From NCBI GenBank assembly GCA_964556165.1, contig CAZKVH010000002.1, forward strand, positions 1-64,000: 64,000 nucleotides of DNA, given 5' to 3'. How positions within the stretch are numbered: the stretch's first letter is position 1; the number at the start of each line of letters is the position of its first letter. Below are positions 9,054 through 18,145 of the stretch, one piece after another. Position numbers and translations under genes: made by a program. The notes under the pieces are model-generated. The model made no database searches, had not been told where the DNA came from, and saw only the letters and a program-made list of their open reading frames with translations. This DNA comes from JAQVEM01 sp964556165. GTDB taxonomy: Bacteria; Actinomycetota; Humimicrobiia; Humimicrobiales; Humimicrobiaceae.

Positions 9054-10067
9054 ATGACCTGGATATTCTTGTCAATTATAATTGGAGGTCTGGTAGCGCT
9101 TTTACTGACACCTCTGTTTATAAAATTTCAGAAGCATAAGGAGATCGGGGAAAGAATACGGATAGATGGACCCAAAACTCATTCCATTAAGTCAGGTACA
9201 CCCACTATGGGGGGATTGATATTTGTTCTTTCTTCTATAGCCGCTTTTACCATTGTTACTCTGGTAAAGTATTACAGGCATGATATTTACAGTGTAGAGG
9301 GAATATTTGTTATTTCAATATTGGTTTTATGCAGTTTTATAGGATTCATTGATGATTATATGGCACTTAAAATGCAGAGATCGCTTGGTTTGAGAGGGTG
9401 GGTTAAAATATTTCTTCTTATTCTGGTATGTGTATATTTCATATTGTTCTCGAAATATTTGCTTAATATCTCAACAAACATAAGCATACCCTTCACTTCT
9501 ATAAAAGTGGAACTGGGAAACTGGTATTACGCATTGATAGTGCTTATTATTATAAGCACCACAAATGCAGTTAACTTAACTGACGGTCTCGATGGCCTTG
9601 CTGCAGGTTCATCATCAGTTGTTCTGGCTGTTTTAACTTTCATTGCATTTTTAGAGTGGTCCGTGATGGATGTTTCCTATGCAGTTGATATTGCAGTTGT
9701 AGGCGCCGGTACGCTTGCAGCATGCATAGGGTTTTTGTGGTGGAACACAGCCCCGGCAGAGATTTTTATGGGAGATACCGGAGCCTTTGGACTGGGAGGT
9801 CTTATAGCTGCAATGGCTATTATATTAAAACAGGAAATTTTGTTAATTGTTATAGGAGGTCTTTTTGTAATAGAAGCGTTATCAGTAATAATACAGGTTA
9901 TATGGTTTAAAATTTTTAAGAGAAGGGTCTTTAAAATGGCTCCAATTCATCATCATTTTGAATTACTCGGGTGGCCCGAGATAAAAATTATTATAAGATT
10001 CTGGGTAGTAAGTATTTTATTTGCAGGAGTGGGGTTTTTTATTTATTATTTAAAATTTGTAGATTAG
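9054..10067 (+). CDS. mraY: Phospho-MurNAc-pentapeptide transferase (lipid I synthesis)
   Basis: MraY transfers phospho-MurNAc-pentapeptide to undecaprenyl phosphate on the inner face of the membrane, forming lipid I. The 337-residue protein is very hydrophobic, with about ten transmembrane segments. The family's catalytic and Mg-binding sites are visible: FIDDYMAL, NAVNLTDGLDGLAAG, IFMGDTGAFGLGG and the APIHHHFELLGWPE loop. It sits 14 nt after murF and 4 nt before murD. Length and motifs are entirely normal. Confidence 0.97.
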   Translation: MTWIFLSIIIGGLVALLLTPLFIKFQKHKEIGERIRIDGPKTHSIKSGTPTMGGLIFVLSSIAAFTIVTLVKYYRHDIYSVEGIFVISILVLCSFIGFIDDYMALKMQRSLGLRGWVKIFLLILVCVYFILFSKYLLNISTNISIPFTSIKVELGNWYYALIVLIIISTTNAVNLTDGLDGLAAGSSSVVLAVLTFIAFLEWSVMDVSYAVDIAVVGAGTLAACIGFLWWNTAPAEIFMGDTGAFGLGGLIAAMAIILKQEILLIVIGGLFVIEALSVIIQVIWFKIFKRRVFKMAPIHHHFELLGWPEIKIIIRFWVVSILFAGVGFFIYYLKFVD

Positions 10068-10071
10068 GAAT

Positions 10072-11550
10072 ATGGAAGTCAGAACTGGTTTGATAAAAAA
10101 TAAAAATTTAATGGTAATTGGTCTTGGAAAAACAGGTGTATCAGTAATAGAAAAATTAATTGATCGGTGTTCGTCAATTACCGTGATTGATAATAATCCC
10201 GATATTGATTTAAATAGCTTGATAAAAGGTATTAAATATGAAAGCCGTGGAAAACTAAAGATACTGCTGGGCAGAAGGGGATTTGAAGAAGAGAAGATTT
10301 TAGAAAAAACTGATCTTGTCGTAGTAAGTCCCGGAGTTCCCGGGGATGTATCAATGGTTAAACTTGCCGAAAAGAATGGGATTCCGGTCTTGAGTGAACT
10401 GGAACTTGCGTGGAGATTGATTGACAATGAAGATAAAAAAAGAACAGTTGCTGTAACCGGCACAAATGGCAAAACAACGGTGGTTTCATTAATAGATGAA
10501 ATTCTTAGATTTTCGGGTAGGAACAGTCTGGCTTGTGGGAATGTAGGCCTGCCATTAATTGATACTATAGACGCTGGCATTATAGACGGGAGTTCTGAAG
10601 GTATTGGATCAAATAAAGATTTTAGAGATTTGTTCAGGGTAATAGAAGTAAGCAGCTTCCAGCTTGAAAGAATATATGAATTTAAGCCTTTCATAAGTGT
10701 AATTTTGAATATAACAAGCGACCATATTGACAGGCATAAAACTTTTGAAGATTATGGCAATTTGAAATTAAAGCTAATGGTAAATCAGGATAAAAATGAT
10801 TGGGCTATAGTCAACATAGATGATAATTACATAAATAAAAAGGTGAAGCTTATTTCAGGTATTAAGGATAAAGCTCCTGGATTTATTAAATATAGTCTTC
10901 TGCCAAAAGGAGAAGCAGATGTTTTTTATAATGAAAGTAGTATTTTTTATAATATTGGCGGGAAGAAAGGAAAAATAAAAATAAATAGTACCCTGCTTAA
11001 AGGAAGTCATAATGTTTCCAATATCATAGCTTCAGCTGCAGCTTCTCTGTTACTGGGAATAGATAATAAGGATATTGAAAAAGCTATAGCGAATTTTAAG
11101 CCTCTACGCCATAGACTTGAATATCTGGGGTGCGTCAGGGGGATAAGATGTTTTAATGATTCAAAGTCAACAAATCCCGATGCTACAATAGCAGCTCTTG
11201 GCGATTTTGGCAGGGAGGTCACTTTGATATTGGGAGGCAGGGATAAAAATATGGATTTCTCTGAATTGATGGATGCATTAAATCAAAAAGTTAAAAATCT
11301 AATCTTAATTGGTGAGTCTTCGGATGTTATTAGTGAGAAGATAGCAAAATATAGCCATGATTATGAAGTGTTCAGATGCAAGACTTTAGAGGAGGCAGTA
11401 AATAAAGGATTTGGGGCGGCAAAAAAGGGTGAGGTGCTAATGCTCTCTCCTGCCTGCGCAAGCATGGATATGTTTAAGGATTATAGAGAAAGAGGAAATA
11501 AATTTAAAAGTCTTGTAAATTCAAAAAAAATTAGGAGCTCTGTCCAGTAA
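10072..11550 (+). CDS. murD: UDP-MurNAc-L-alanine--D-glutamate ligase
   Basis: MurD adds D-Glu to UDP-MurNAc-L-Ala. The 492-residue protein has a Rossmann-type N-terminal domain (MVIGLGKTGVSVIEKL), the ATP-binding VTGTNGKTTVVSLI, the VEVSSFQLERI region and the C-terminal NDSKSTNPDATIAAL motif with a following GGRDKNMDF. It is slightly longer than usual because of an insertion around residues 175-190. A gap of 108 nt without coding signal separates it from ftsW. Confidence 0.95.
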   Translation: MEVRTGLIKNKNLMVIGLGKTGVSVIEKLIDRCSSITVIDNNPDIDLNSLIKGIKYESRGKLKILLGRRGFEEEKILEKTDLVVVSPGVPGDVSMVKLAEKNGIPVLSELELAWRLIDNEDKKRTVAVTGTNGKTTVVSLIDEILRFSGRNSLACGNVGLPLIDTIDAGIIDGSSEGIGSNKDFRDLFRVIEVSSFQLERIYEFKPFISVILNITSDHIDRHKTFEDYGNLKLKLMVNQDKNDWAIVNIDDNYINKKVKLISGIKDKAPGFIKYSLLPKGEADVFYNESSIFYNIGGKKGKIKINSTLLKGSHNVSNIIASAAASLLLGIDNKDIEKAIANFKPLRHRLEYLGCVRGIRCFNDSKSTNPDATIAALGDFGREVTLILGGRDKNMDFSELMDALNQKVKNLILIGESSDVISEKIAKYSHDYEVFRCKTLEEAVNKGFGAAKKGEVLMLSPACASMDMFKDYRERGNKFKSLVNSKKIRSSVQ

Positions 11551-11658
11551 ACAGGGTAAAATCGGGACAGTAAAGAAGTTACAATGCTGATTGTATAAAG
11601 AAATTGAGAAACAAGTAAAATAGATAGAAATTGTTATTAGAAGAGGTATGTAAATCAA

Positions 11659-12816
11659 ATGGGAGAAAGAAGCAATATCAAAAGATATAGCTTTTTGCGA
11701 GTTGATGTAGAATATTATTTTCTATTCATATTAACTTTAATGTTATCAATAATCGGCCTGGTGATGATATCAAGCGCTTCTATGTCAGTTGGAGAAAGAT
11801 ATTTTGGGGACTCTTACTGGTTTATCAGAAGGCAGATAATATGGTGGGTCGTATCTTTTGGTTTTTTTATTCTTGCTTCCAGGATAAATTATAATTTTTA
11901 CAGAAAGTTTGCTAATTTTATAATCATTGTACTGATAGGCCTGCTTGCTCTGGTCCTGATTCCAGGTTTTGGAGTTGAAGTAGGAGGCTCCAGAAGATGG
12001 CTTGATTTGTGGTTTTTCAATATACAGCCTTCTGAATTAGTAAAGGTAGCTATTGTTGTTTTTTTCTCTGATGCTCTTGACAGAAAATATAGACATGAAA
12101 AGAGTCTTAAAAGTTTATTATTCCCGGCATTCTTAGCGCTATTTACCATAACAGTATTGATATTTCTTGAACCTGACCTTGGCTCTGTAATAATTATCTG
12201 GTTAATTTCATTTGTGGTACTTTTTGTTGGTGAAGTGAGATATAAGCATTTATTCGGTCTGGGTTTTATAGGTTTGATAACAACAGTTATTTATTTATTT
12301 ATGGCAGATTATAGAGTTGATAGACTTTTAGGTTTTATTAACGGAAATGCAGGAAATGATGAAGTTAATTTCCAGGCATATCAATCACTGATCGCGCTGG
12401 GTTCAGGTAAGTTGACAGGAGTAGGGCTTGGTAATAGCATACAGAAGTATTCTTATCTTCCTGAAGCACATACTGATTTTATTTTTGCTATCATTGGTGA
12501 GGAATTAGGGCTGGTAGGTACACTTATTGTGGTAATTTTATTCATTCTTCTTATGTATTTTGGTATAAGAGTATGTATTAAAGCAAAGGATTACTTCAGC
12601 AGGGTGATGGCAGCAGGTCTTATAAGCATTATAATAATACCGGCAATAATTAATATTTTTGTCGTTGTTGGTCTGTCACCCGTAACAGGTCTGACTCTGC
12701 CTTTTGTGAGCTCGGGTGGCTCATCGCTTTTTGTTAATATGATAACTGTAGGTATATTATTAAATATATCCAGGAGCAATACGCTATCCCGGGTAGATGA
12801 TAATGAGCAGGGTTAG
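11659..12816 (+). CDS. ftsW: SEDS peptidoglycan polymerase FtsW
   Basis: This is a polytopic membrane protein of 385 residues in the shape, elongation, division and sporulation family. It polymerises lipid II glycan strands at the septum together with FtsI. Around nine to ten transmembrane segments are visible. The key loops are FNIQPSELVKVA, the extracellular YLPEAHTDFIFAIIGEELG with the Asp implicated in catalysis, and GLTLPFVSSGGSSL. Its place between murD and murG is the usual ftsW position; a RodA assignment would be unusual here. Confidence 0.93.
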   Translation: MGERSNIKRYSFLRVDVEYYFLFILTLMLSIIGLVMISSASMSVGERYFGDSYWFIRRQIIWWVVSFGFFILASRINYNFYRKFANFIIIVLIGLLALVLIPGFGVEVGGSRRWLDLWFFNIQPSELVKVAIVVFFSDALDRKYRHEKSLKSLLFPAFLALFTITVLIFLEPDLGSVIIIWLISFVVLFVGEVRYKHLFGLGFIGLITTVIYLFMADYRVDRLLGFINGNAGNDEVNFQAYQSLIALGSGKLTGVGLGNSIQKYSYLPEAHTDFIFAIIGEELGLVGTLIVVILFILLMYFGIRVCIKAKDYFSRVMAAGLISIIIIPAIINIFVVVGLSPVTGLTLPFVSSGGSSLFVNMITVGILLNISRSNTLSRVDDNEQG

Positions 12817-12855
12817 TCAAAATGGATTAAATTTTATAGCGCCGGATGTTTACAG

Positions 12856-13983
12856 ATGAGAAAAGTATTGATATGCGCAGGGGGAACAGGGGGTCATATA
12901 TATCCCGCCCTGGCTATAATAGAATTTATAAAGGATAAATACTATTCAGACAATGTTCTTTTTATTGGAAGCGAAAGAAGTCTGGATAAAAATCTTTTGC
13001 ATAAGGTTGATTTTAATCACAGGACAATTAAATCGTGCGGTCTTGTTTTAAATGTGGGTATCTTAAAAAGGATTTTTAATCTGGTTAAGTTTGTCTATTT
13101 TTTCGTTTATGGTTTTTTCCAGTCCTTAAAGGTAGTGCTGGAGTTTAAACCTGATATAATAATTGGCATGGGAGGTTATGTTTGTGCACCTGTCCTGTCG
13201 GCCGGGATTGTTTCGGGTGTGAGGATAACTCTACATGAACAGAATTATATACCTGGAAGATTAAACAGGTTTTTCTCAAAGTTTGCCAGGTATATTTTTA
13301 TAAGTTTTAATGATACGGCTAAATATTTTAAGATTAAAGAAGATAGAATAATATTTACCGGTAACCCATTAAGAAAAATGATAAAAAAATCAGATAATTT
13401 CAGGTGTGAATTTGAAAAATGGGGTCTTGAAAGAGGAAGGTTTACTATAATTGCATTTGGTGGAAGTCTTGGTGCGGAAAAGATAAACAATGCCGTTATA
13501 GATTTGTATAATTACTTTAAGGATGATGCTAAAATTCAGCTTTTACTTATTTCTGGCAGCCGCTTCTACTGGCAGTTGATGAAAAGTGAAAAGAATATTA
13601 TTAAAGAAAAGAAAAAATTAATTTTTAAAATTTATGAATACATAAGTGAGATGAATGAATTATATGGAATATCCGATTTAATAATTTCAAGAGCCGGGGC
13701 AAATACAATATCCGAGATAATTGAATACAATATACCTTCGATATTGATACCGTATCCCGAAGCTGTATCCAATCACCAGTTTTATAATGCTAATTATTTA
13801 GCCTCGAGGGGTAAAGCTATAATTGTTGAAGACACGGATTTAAGTGGAGAAAAATTGTTCAGGGTTATAAAAAATTTTGCCTACAAAGACTGGCAGAGGT
13901 ATAAGGAAATGAAGAAGTTAAAGATTAAAGGATTCAAAGATAACAGTGCCAGCATTATTGTTTCTAAATTAATGGAGGGTTAG
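12856..13983 (+). CDS. murG: Undecaprenyl-PP-MurNAc-pentapeptide GlcNAc transferase (lipid II synthesis)
   Basis: MurG adds GlcNAc to lipid I on the cytoplasmic side of the membrane. The 375-residue GT-B fold enzyme begins with ICAGGTGGHIYPALAI, the first glycine-rich motif. It then has a GMGGYVCAPVLSA segment, HEQNYIPGRLNR, a second glycine loop (FGGSLGAEKINNAV) and the sugar-nucleotide-binding ISRAGANTISEI. Length is normal. It ends 1 nt before the TTG of murC, with a GGAGGG inside its last codons serving as the murC SD. Confidence 0.96.
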   Translation: MRKVLICAGGTGGHIYPALAIIEFIKDKYYSDNVLFIGSERSLDKNLLHKVDFNHRTIKSCGLVLNVGILKRIFNLVKFVYFFVYGFFQSLKVVLEFKPDIIIGMGGYVCAPVLSAGIVSGVRITLHEQNYIPGRLNRFFSKFARYIFISFNDTAKYFKIKEDRIIFTGNPLRKMIKKSDNFRCEFEKWGLERGRFTIIAFGGSLGAEKINNAVIDLYNYFKDDAKIQLLLISGSRFYWQLMKSEKNIIKEKKKLIFKIYEYISEMNELYGISDLIISRAGANTISEIIEYNIPSILIPYPEAVSNHQFYNANYLASRGKAIIVEDTDLSGEKLFRVIKNFAYKDWQRYKEMKKLKIKGFKDNSASIIVSKLMEG

Positions 13984-13984
13984 A

Positions 13985-15385
13985 TTGCCTGATTTCAGCG
14001 ATATTTTAAAAAAGGCCAGAAAAATATTTTTGATTGGTATAGGCGGAGCAGGGATGAGTGCTATAGCGCAGGTTCTTGACGGCATGGGTTATGAGGTTTC
14101 CGGTTCTGATATGAAAGAGTCACGTTATACGGGCGTACTCAGAAGTAAAAAAATAAATGTATTCGCAGGGCATAACAGGGTTAATGTCCTTGATGCTGAT
14201 ATAGTAGTTTACTCAAACGCGATACCCGAGAATAATGTGGAGATGATAGCTGCGAGGGAGAAAGGTACTCCGTTGCTTGCGCGTTCGGATATATTAGCCT
14301 GGATACTGAACACAGGGGACGGAATAGCTATAGCCGGAACACATGGAAAAACTACAACGACTTCTATGATTGCATTAATTATGAGAAGCGTTAGCCTGGA
14401 TCCGGTAATAATGGTTGGCGGGGAGTTAAATGAGCTGGGTTCAAATGCGAGATACGGAAAAGGTAATTATGTAATTGCTGAAGCATGCGAGAGCGATGGT
14501 TCGTTTCTTAAGTATAAGCCATTTGTAAGTGTGGTAACCAATATTGAAGGTGACCATTTTGACTTTTACAGGGATATTGAAGACATAAGGGAGAGTTTTA
14601 AAAGATTTATATACAACACAAGGCCGGATGGTTTTCTGATAATGAATGGTGACGAGGAATATCTAAGAGATTTAAGAGATATTTTTAAATCTGATAGTAA
14701 AGAAGTCATATATTATGGTATTGGCCACTGGAATCATATTTATGCTGAAGATATAAAGTTTTCGAATTTTGCTTCTTCATATACTCTTGTTTCGCGTAAG
14801 GGTAAAAATAAAAGGAAGTTAAAGGTTAATTTAAGCATACCAGGTTTTCATAATATCAGAAATAGCCTGGCTGCTTTTTCGGTATGCAGCGTGCTTAATG
14901 TTGATATGGAGAAAGCAGCGGATGCATTGAGGTCTTTTACCGGTGTTAAGAGAAGGTTTGAAAAGAGAGGCGAAAAAAATGGGGTAATGATTTTTGATGA
15001 TTACGCACACCATCCCACTGAAGTTAAGGCAACACTTGAAGCGGCCACTGCGGGGAAAAGCAGCAGAATAATTGTAGTTTTTCAACCGCACAGGTATACA
15101 AGGCTGGCTAATTTAAAAGATAAATTTAGCGGTTGTTTCGATGAAGGTGATATTCTGGTTGTTACTGACGTATATGGCTCTGGCGAACAGCCAATTCCAG
15201 GCATTACTGGTAAAACTTTAGTGGATAGCCTGGTGGATAGCGGTTTTAAAAAGAAGATTATTTATATTCCAAAGCTAAGTGATGTGGTTGAATACCTGGA
15301 GCTCAATATAAAAACAAATGATATGGTTTTATTGATGGGTGCAGGAGATATAACAAGGGTTACTGATGAGATATTAAAGCGTTGA
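13985..15385 (+). CDS. murC: UDP-N-acetylmuramate--L-alanine ligase
   Basis: MurC adds L-Ala to UDP-MurNAc, the first stem-peptide step. The 466-residue protein starts with the nucleotide-binding IFLIGIGGAGMSAIA. It has the ATP-binding GTHGKTTTTSMIA, the AEACESDGSFLKYKP segment and the C-terminal FDDYAHHPTEVKATL motif. The start is a TTG at 13985 placed 5 nt after GGAGGG (13974-13979), a clear example of the non-ATG starts used in this genome. No ATG near the N terminus would retain the first beta-strand. Confidence 0.96.
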   Translation: MPDFSDILKKARKIFLIGIGGAGMSAIAQVLDGMGYEVSGSDMKESRYTGVLRSKKINVFAGHNRVNVLDADIVVYSNAIPENNVEMIAAREKGTPLLARSDILAWILNTGDGIAIAGTHGKTTTTSMIALIMRSVSLDPVIMVGGELNELGSNARYGKGNYVIAEACESDGSFLKYKPFVSVVTNIEGDHFDFYRDIEDIRESFKRFIYNTRPDGFLIMNGDEEYLRDLRDIFKSDSKEVIYYGIGHWNHIYAEDIKFSNFASSYTLVSRKGKNKRKLKVNLSIPGFHNIRNSLAAFSVCSVLNVDMEKAADALRSFTGVKRRFEKRGEKNGVMIFDDYAHHPTEVKATLEAATAGKSSRIIVVFQPHRYTRLANLKDKFSGCFDEGDILVVTDVYGSGEQPIPGITGKTLVDSLVDSGFKKKIIYIPKLSDVVEYLELNIKTNDMVLLMGAGDITRVTDEILKR

Positions 15386-15423
15386 GCATATTTAATTACT
15401 GAGTTTTATATTGGTGGATAGTT

Positions 15424-16359
15424 ATGGGTAAAGAAAAAGACGCAGTTCAGGAAAATGTAAGAGTTATTAAGGATACCGGACTTGCAAATGTTATTTTTGA
15501 TATTGATACATCAAAATTAGCTTCTATAAAAACAGGAGGCAGGGCTCTTTGTTATTTTGTTGCTGACAGAGTTGAGGATTTAAAGAAGATGATCGAGACC
15601 TGCATAAAGAATAAAATTAACTTTATGATTGTTGGAGACTGCACAAATATATTATTCAGCGATAAATATATTAATATGGTGCTTATTAAATTGGGCAAAG
15701 GATTTGATTATCTGGAGTTCGGGCAAAAAAATGAAATAGTAGCAGGTGCCGGATGCAGCCTTTCGAAATTTGTAGTGGGTGCTGCTTACGAAGGATATGA
15801 TTTTTCGGACTTCTACGGGATACCAGGAACTCTGGGAGGTAGCGTAAGGGGTAATAGCGGCAGCATGAAGAGAGGAATATGTGATTTTATAGACAAAGTT
15901 AAAATAATTGAGAATAATGATAGCAATATTGTTGAGAAAGTTTTAAGTCTGAATAAAAGCTATTTTGGCTACAGGCATCTGGATATAATGAATTTGGTAG
16001 TCATTACTGAAATAGTTTTTAATGCCAGAAAATCTGATAAAAAAGACATCCTTAAAAAAGCAGCAGAAAAGATCAGGAAAAAAAGAATAGCGCAACCAAT
16101 CAGTTCAAGAAGTGCCGGATGTTTTTTTAAAAATGTAAGCGATTGCCATAAATCAGCAGGACAGCTAATTGAGGAATGCGGGCTAAAGGGTTTTGTTTAT
16201 GGCGGTGCAAAAATTTCAGAGAAACATGCAAATTTTATAGAGAACTTTAAAAATGCAAGTTCCCAGGACATATTTGTACTATCCAAAATAGCAAGGGAAG
16301 AAGTTATGAATAAATTCAATAAAAAGCTTGAGTACGAAGTTAAGCTAGTAGGATTTTAA
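15424..16359 (+). CDS. murB: UDP-N-acetylenolpyruvoylglucosamine reductase
   Basis: MurB reduces the enolpyruvyl ether of UDP-GlcNAc to give UDP-MurNAc using NADPH and FAD. The 311-residue protein has the FAD-binding features of the family: ASIKTGGRALCYFVA, VGDCTNILFSD, AGAGCSLSKFV, and FYGIPGTLGGSVRGNSGS. The C-terminal part has RSAGCFFKNV and then QLIEECGLKGF with GGAKISEKHANFI, fitting the shorter Bacillus-like type II architecture. It lies between murC and ddl. Confidence 0.95.
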   Translation: MGKEKDAVQENVRVIKDTGLANVIFDIDTSKLASIKTGGRALCYFVADRVEDLKKMIETCIKNKINFMIVGDCTNILFSDKYINMVLIKLGKGFDYLEFGQKNEIVAGAGCSLSKFVVGAAYEGYDFSDFYGIPGTLGGSVRGNSGSMKRGICDFIDKVKIIENNDSNIVEKVLSLNKSYFGYRHLDIMNLVVITEIVFNARKSDKKDILKKAAEKIRKKRIAQPISSRSAGCFFKNVSDCHKSAGQLIEECGLKGFVYGGAKISEKHANFIENFKNASSQDIFVLSKIAREEVMNKFNKKLEYEVKLVGF

Positions 16360-16360
16360 A

Positions 16361-17338
16361 ATGAGTGAATTACCGAAAAAGTTCCAGAACCCTGAAATAA
16401 GACGTAAAAAAGAATCGCTGAGAATAGGTGTTATTGCAGGAGGAATTTCTTCTGAAAGAGAGATTTCTCTTTTAACAGGGAAAAACATTTACGAGTCTTT
16501 AGTAAGGTCGGGCTATAATGCAACTCTTCTTGATTTTAAAGATGATTTCTTAAGTAAAATTAAGAAAATAGACCTGGCTTTCCTTGCCCTACATGGAAGA
16601 TATGGAGAGGATGGAACAATCCAGGGTTTGCTCGAGTGTTTGAAGATTCCATACACAGGCTCGGGGGTTCTGGGAAGCGCTATAGCAATTAACAAGATAC
16701 TGTCAAAAGAGATTATAAGAAATAAAAATATTCTTACTCCTGATTATATTGCCATAGATTTTAACGGGAAGCAGGATTTATATAATATTGCAGAATTAGT
16801 TAATAAAAAATTATCATTTCCTGTAATAGTCAAGCCTAATAGAGAAGGTTCAACCATAGGTATAAACATAGTCGAGGAATATGGAAAGCTGGAGCATTCT
16901 ATTAAGGACGCGCTTAAATATGATAAAAAAATTCTAATAGAAAAATATATAAAGGGTAGGGAGTTGACCGTAAGTATTATAGGCAAGGAACCTGTTGCTT
17001 TGCCGATTATTGAGATAAAACCAAAAAGCGGATTCTACGATTATAATGCTAAGTATAATTATCATTCGACAGAATATATAGTCCCGGCGGAGCTGGAAGA
17101 GGAGATATATATGAAAATATCAAAAACAGCTATTGAATGTCATAAAGCTCTGTATTGCAGCAGTATATCGAGAGTTGATTTTATACTGGACAATTTTAAT
17201 AATGCATATTTCTTTGAACTGAATACAATGCCCGGTATGACAGCTACCAGCCTGGTGCCAAAAGCTGCCAGAGCGATTGGGATTAGTTTTGACCATCTGG
17301 TTGAGATAATATTGGATTTAGCAAATTTAAAAGCGTGA
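16361..17338 (+). CDS. ddl: D-alanine--D-alanine ligase
   Basis: Ddl makes the D-Ala-D-Ala dipeptide that MurF adds, using an ATP-grasp fold. The 325-residue protein shows GGISSEREISLLTG near the start and HGRYGEDGTIQGLLE. It then has the ATP-grasp lysine region VIVKPNREGSTIGI, the ELTVSIIG strand and the metal-binding FELNTMPGMTATSLVP. An extra N-terminal stretch of about 20 charged residues precedes the first strand. The gene starts 1 nt after murB and its stop overlaps the ftsQ GTG (GTGA). Confidence 0.95.
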   Translation: MSELPKKFQNPEIRRKKESLRIGVIAGGISSEREISLLTGKNIYESLVRSGYNATLLDFKDDFLSKIKKIDLAFLALHGRYGEDGTIQGLLECLKIPYTGSGVLGSAIAINKILSKEIIRNKNILTPDYIAIDFNGKQDLYNIAELVNKKLSFPVIVKPNREGSTIGINIVEEYGKLEHSIKDALKYDKKILIEKYIKGRELTVSIIGKEPVALPIIEIKPKSGFYDYNAKYNYHSTEYIVPAELEEEIYMKISKTAIECHKALYCSSISRVDFILDNFNNAYFFELNTMPGMTATSLVPKAARAIGISFDHLVEIILDLANLKA

Positions 17339-18123
17339 CCGGGAGTTATAATATTAAAAAAAATGACGATATTCTCAAAAGAAGAAGAAAAAAGATAATT
17401 GGAAGGAGAATAAAGGATTTATTACGGTTTGTTCTGATTGCTGGATTTTTTGCAATGGCCGTATGGGGATTAAATTATTTTTATAATAGTGAATACTTCA
17501 AGGTTAAAAGTATAGATATTCAGGGTAATACTCATTATAAGGATGAAGAAATTACGGAGCTTGCAAAGGAAATATCAGGGGCTAATATATTTGAGATTAA
17601 TAAGAAAAAAATAGAAGTCCTTGTGTCAGAAGAGTTAAGCTGGGTTAAAGAAGCTGAATTAAATAAAGTCTTTCCGGATAGCGTAATTATAAAAATTATT
17701 GAAAGAAAACCTTATCTGAAGATAGTTTATGGTAATGAGTATTTTCTTATAGATAATGAAGGAGTTGTGCTTGATAAAGTTGAGAGAGAAGACCTGGTTT
17801 ATTATGAGAATCTGGTTCTTGTCAGAAATGCAATTGATTATAGTGTTGATATAGGAGAAAAAATTGCAAGGAAGAATGTACTGAGCTGTGCTGAAATTTA
17901 TAGGAATTTTGATGCTGGTCTTAAAAATATGGTCAGGGAAGCGAGAGTTGAAGGCAATTTTTCAGGTGATATAGTCTTTGTAATGGATGACGGTAAGGAA
18001 ATTATTTTTGGCGACACAAGTTTTCTGGAAGAAAAGGTAAAGACATTAAAGCAGTTCTTAAAAGAAGAAACGGTTTGTAATATAATAGATTTAAGAAGTC
18101 CTGAAAATCCGGTTTTAAAGTGA
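17335..18123 (+). CDS. ftsQ: Cell division protein FtsQ/DivIB
   Basis: This is a bitopic membrane protein of 262 residues. A basic cytoplasmic segment (about 1-38, many Lys and Arg) is followed by one transmembrane helix (about 40-59). A POTRA domain begins at FKVKSIDIQGNTHYKDEEI, and a beta domain follows with IKIIERKPYLKI and FLIDNEGVVLDK. FtsQ scaffolds FtsL and DivIC/FtsB in the divisome. The start is GTG, overlapping the ddl stop by 4 nt. A gap of 22 nt separates it from ftsA. Confidence 0.92.
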   Translation: MTGSYNIKKNDDILKRRRKKIIGRRIKDLLRFVLIAGFFAMAVWGLNYFYNSEYFKVKSIDIQGNTHYKDEEITELAKEISGANIFEINKKKIEVLVSEELSWVKEAELNKVFPDSVIIKIIERKPYLKIVYGNEYFLIDNEGVVLDKVEREDLVYYENLVLVRNAIDYSVDIGEKIARKNVLSCAEIYRNFDAGLKNMVREARVEGNFSGDIVFVMDDGKEIIFGDTSFLEEKVKTLKQFLKEETVCNIIDLRSPENPVLK

Positions 18124-18145
18124 GACCATGGAAAGCGGGGTTTGA

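Noticed and set aside
10050..10694. Open frame of 214 codons antisense to murD
   Set aside because: The plus-strand frame has every MurD motif; the antisense frame is Ser/Leu-rich with no recognisable domain, a typical shadow.
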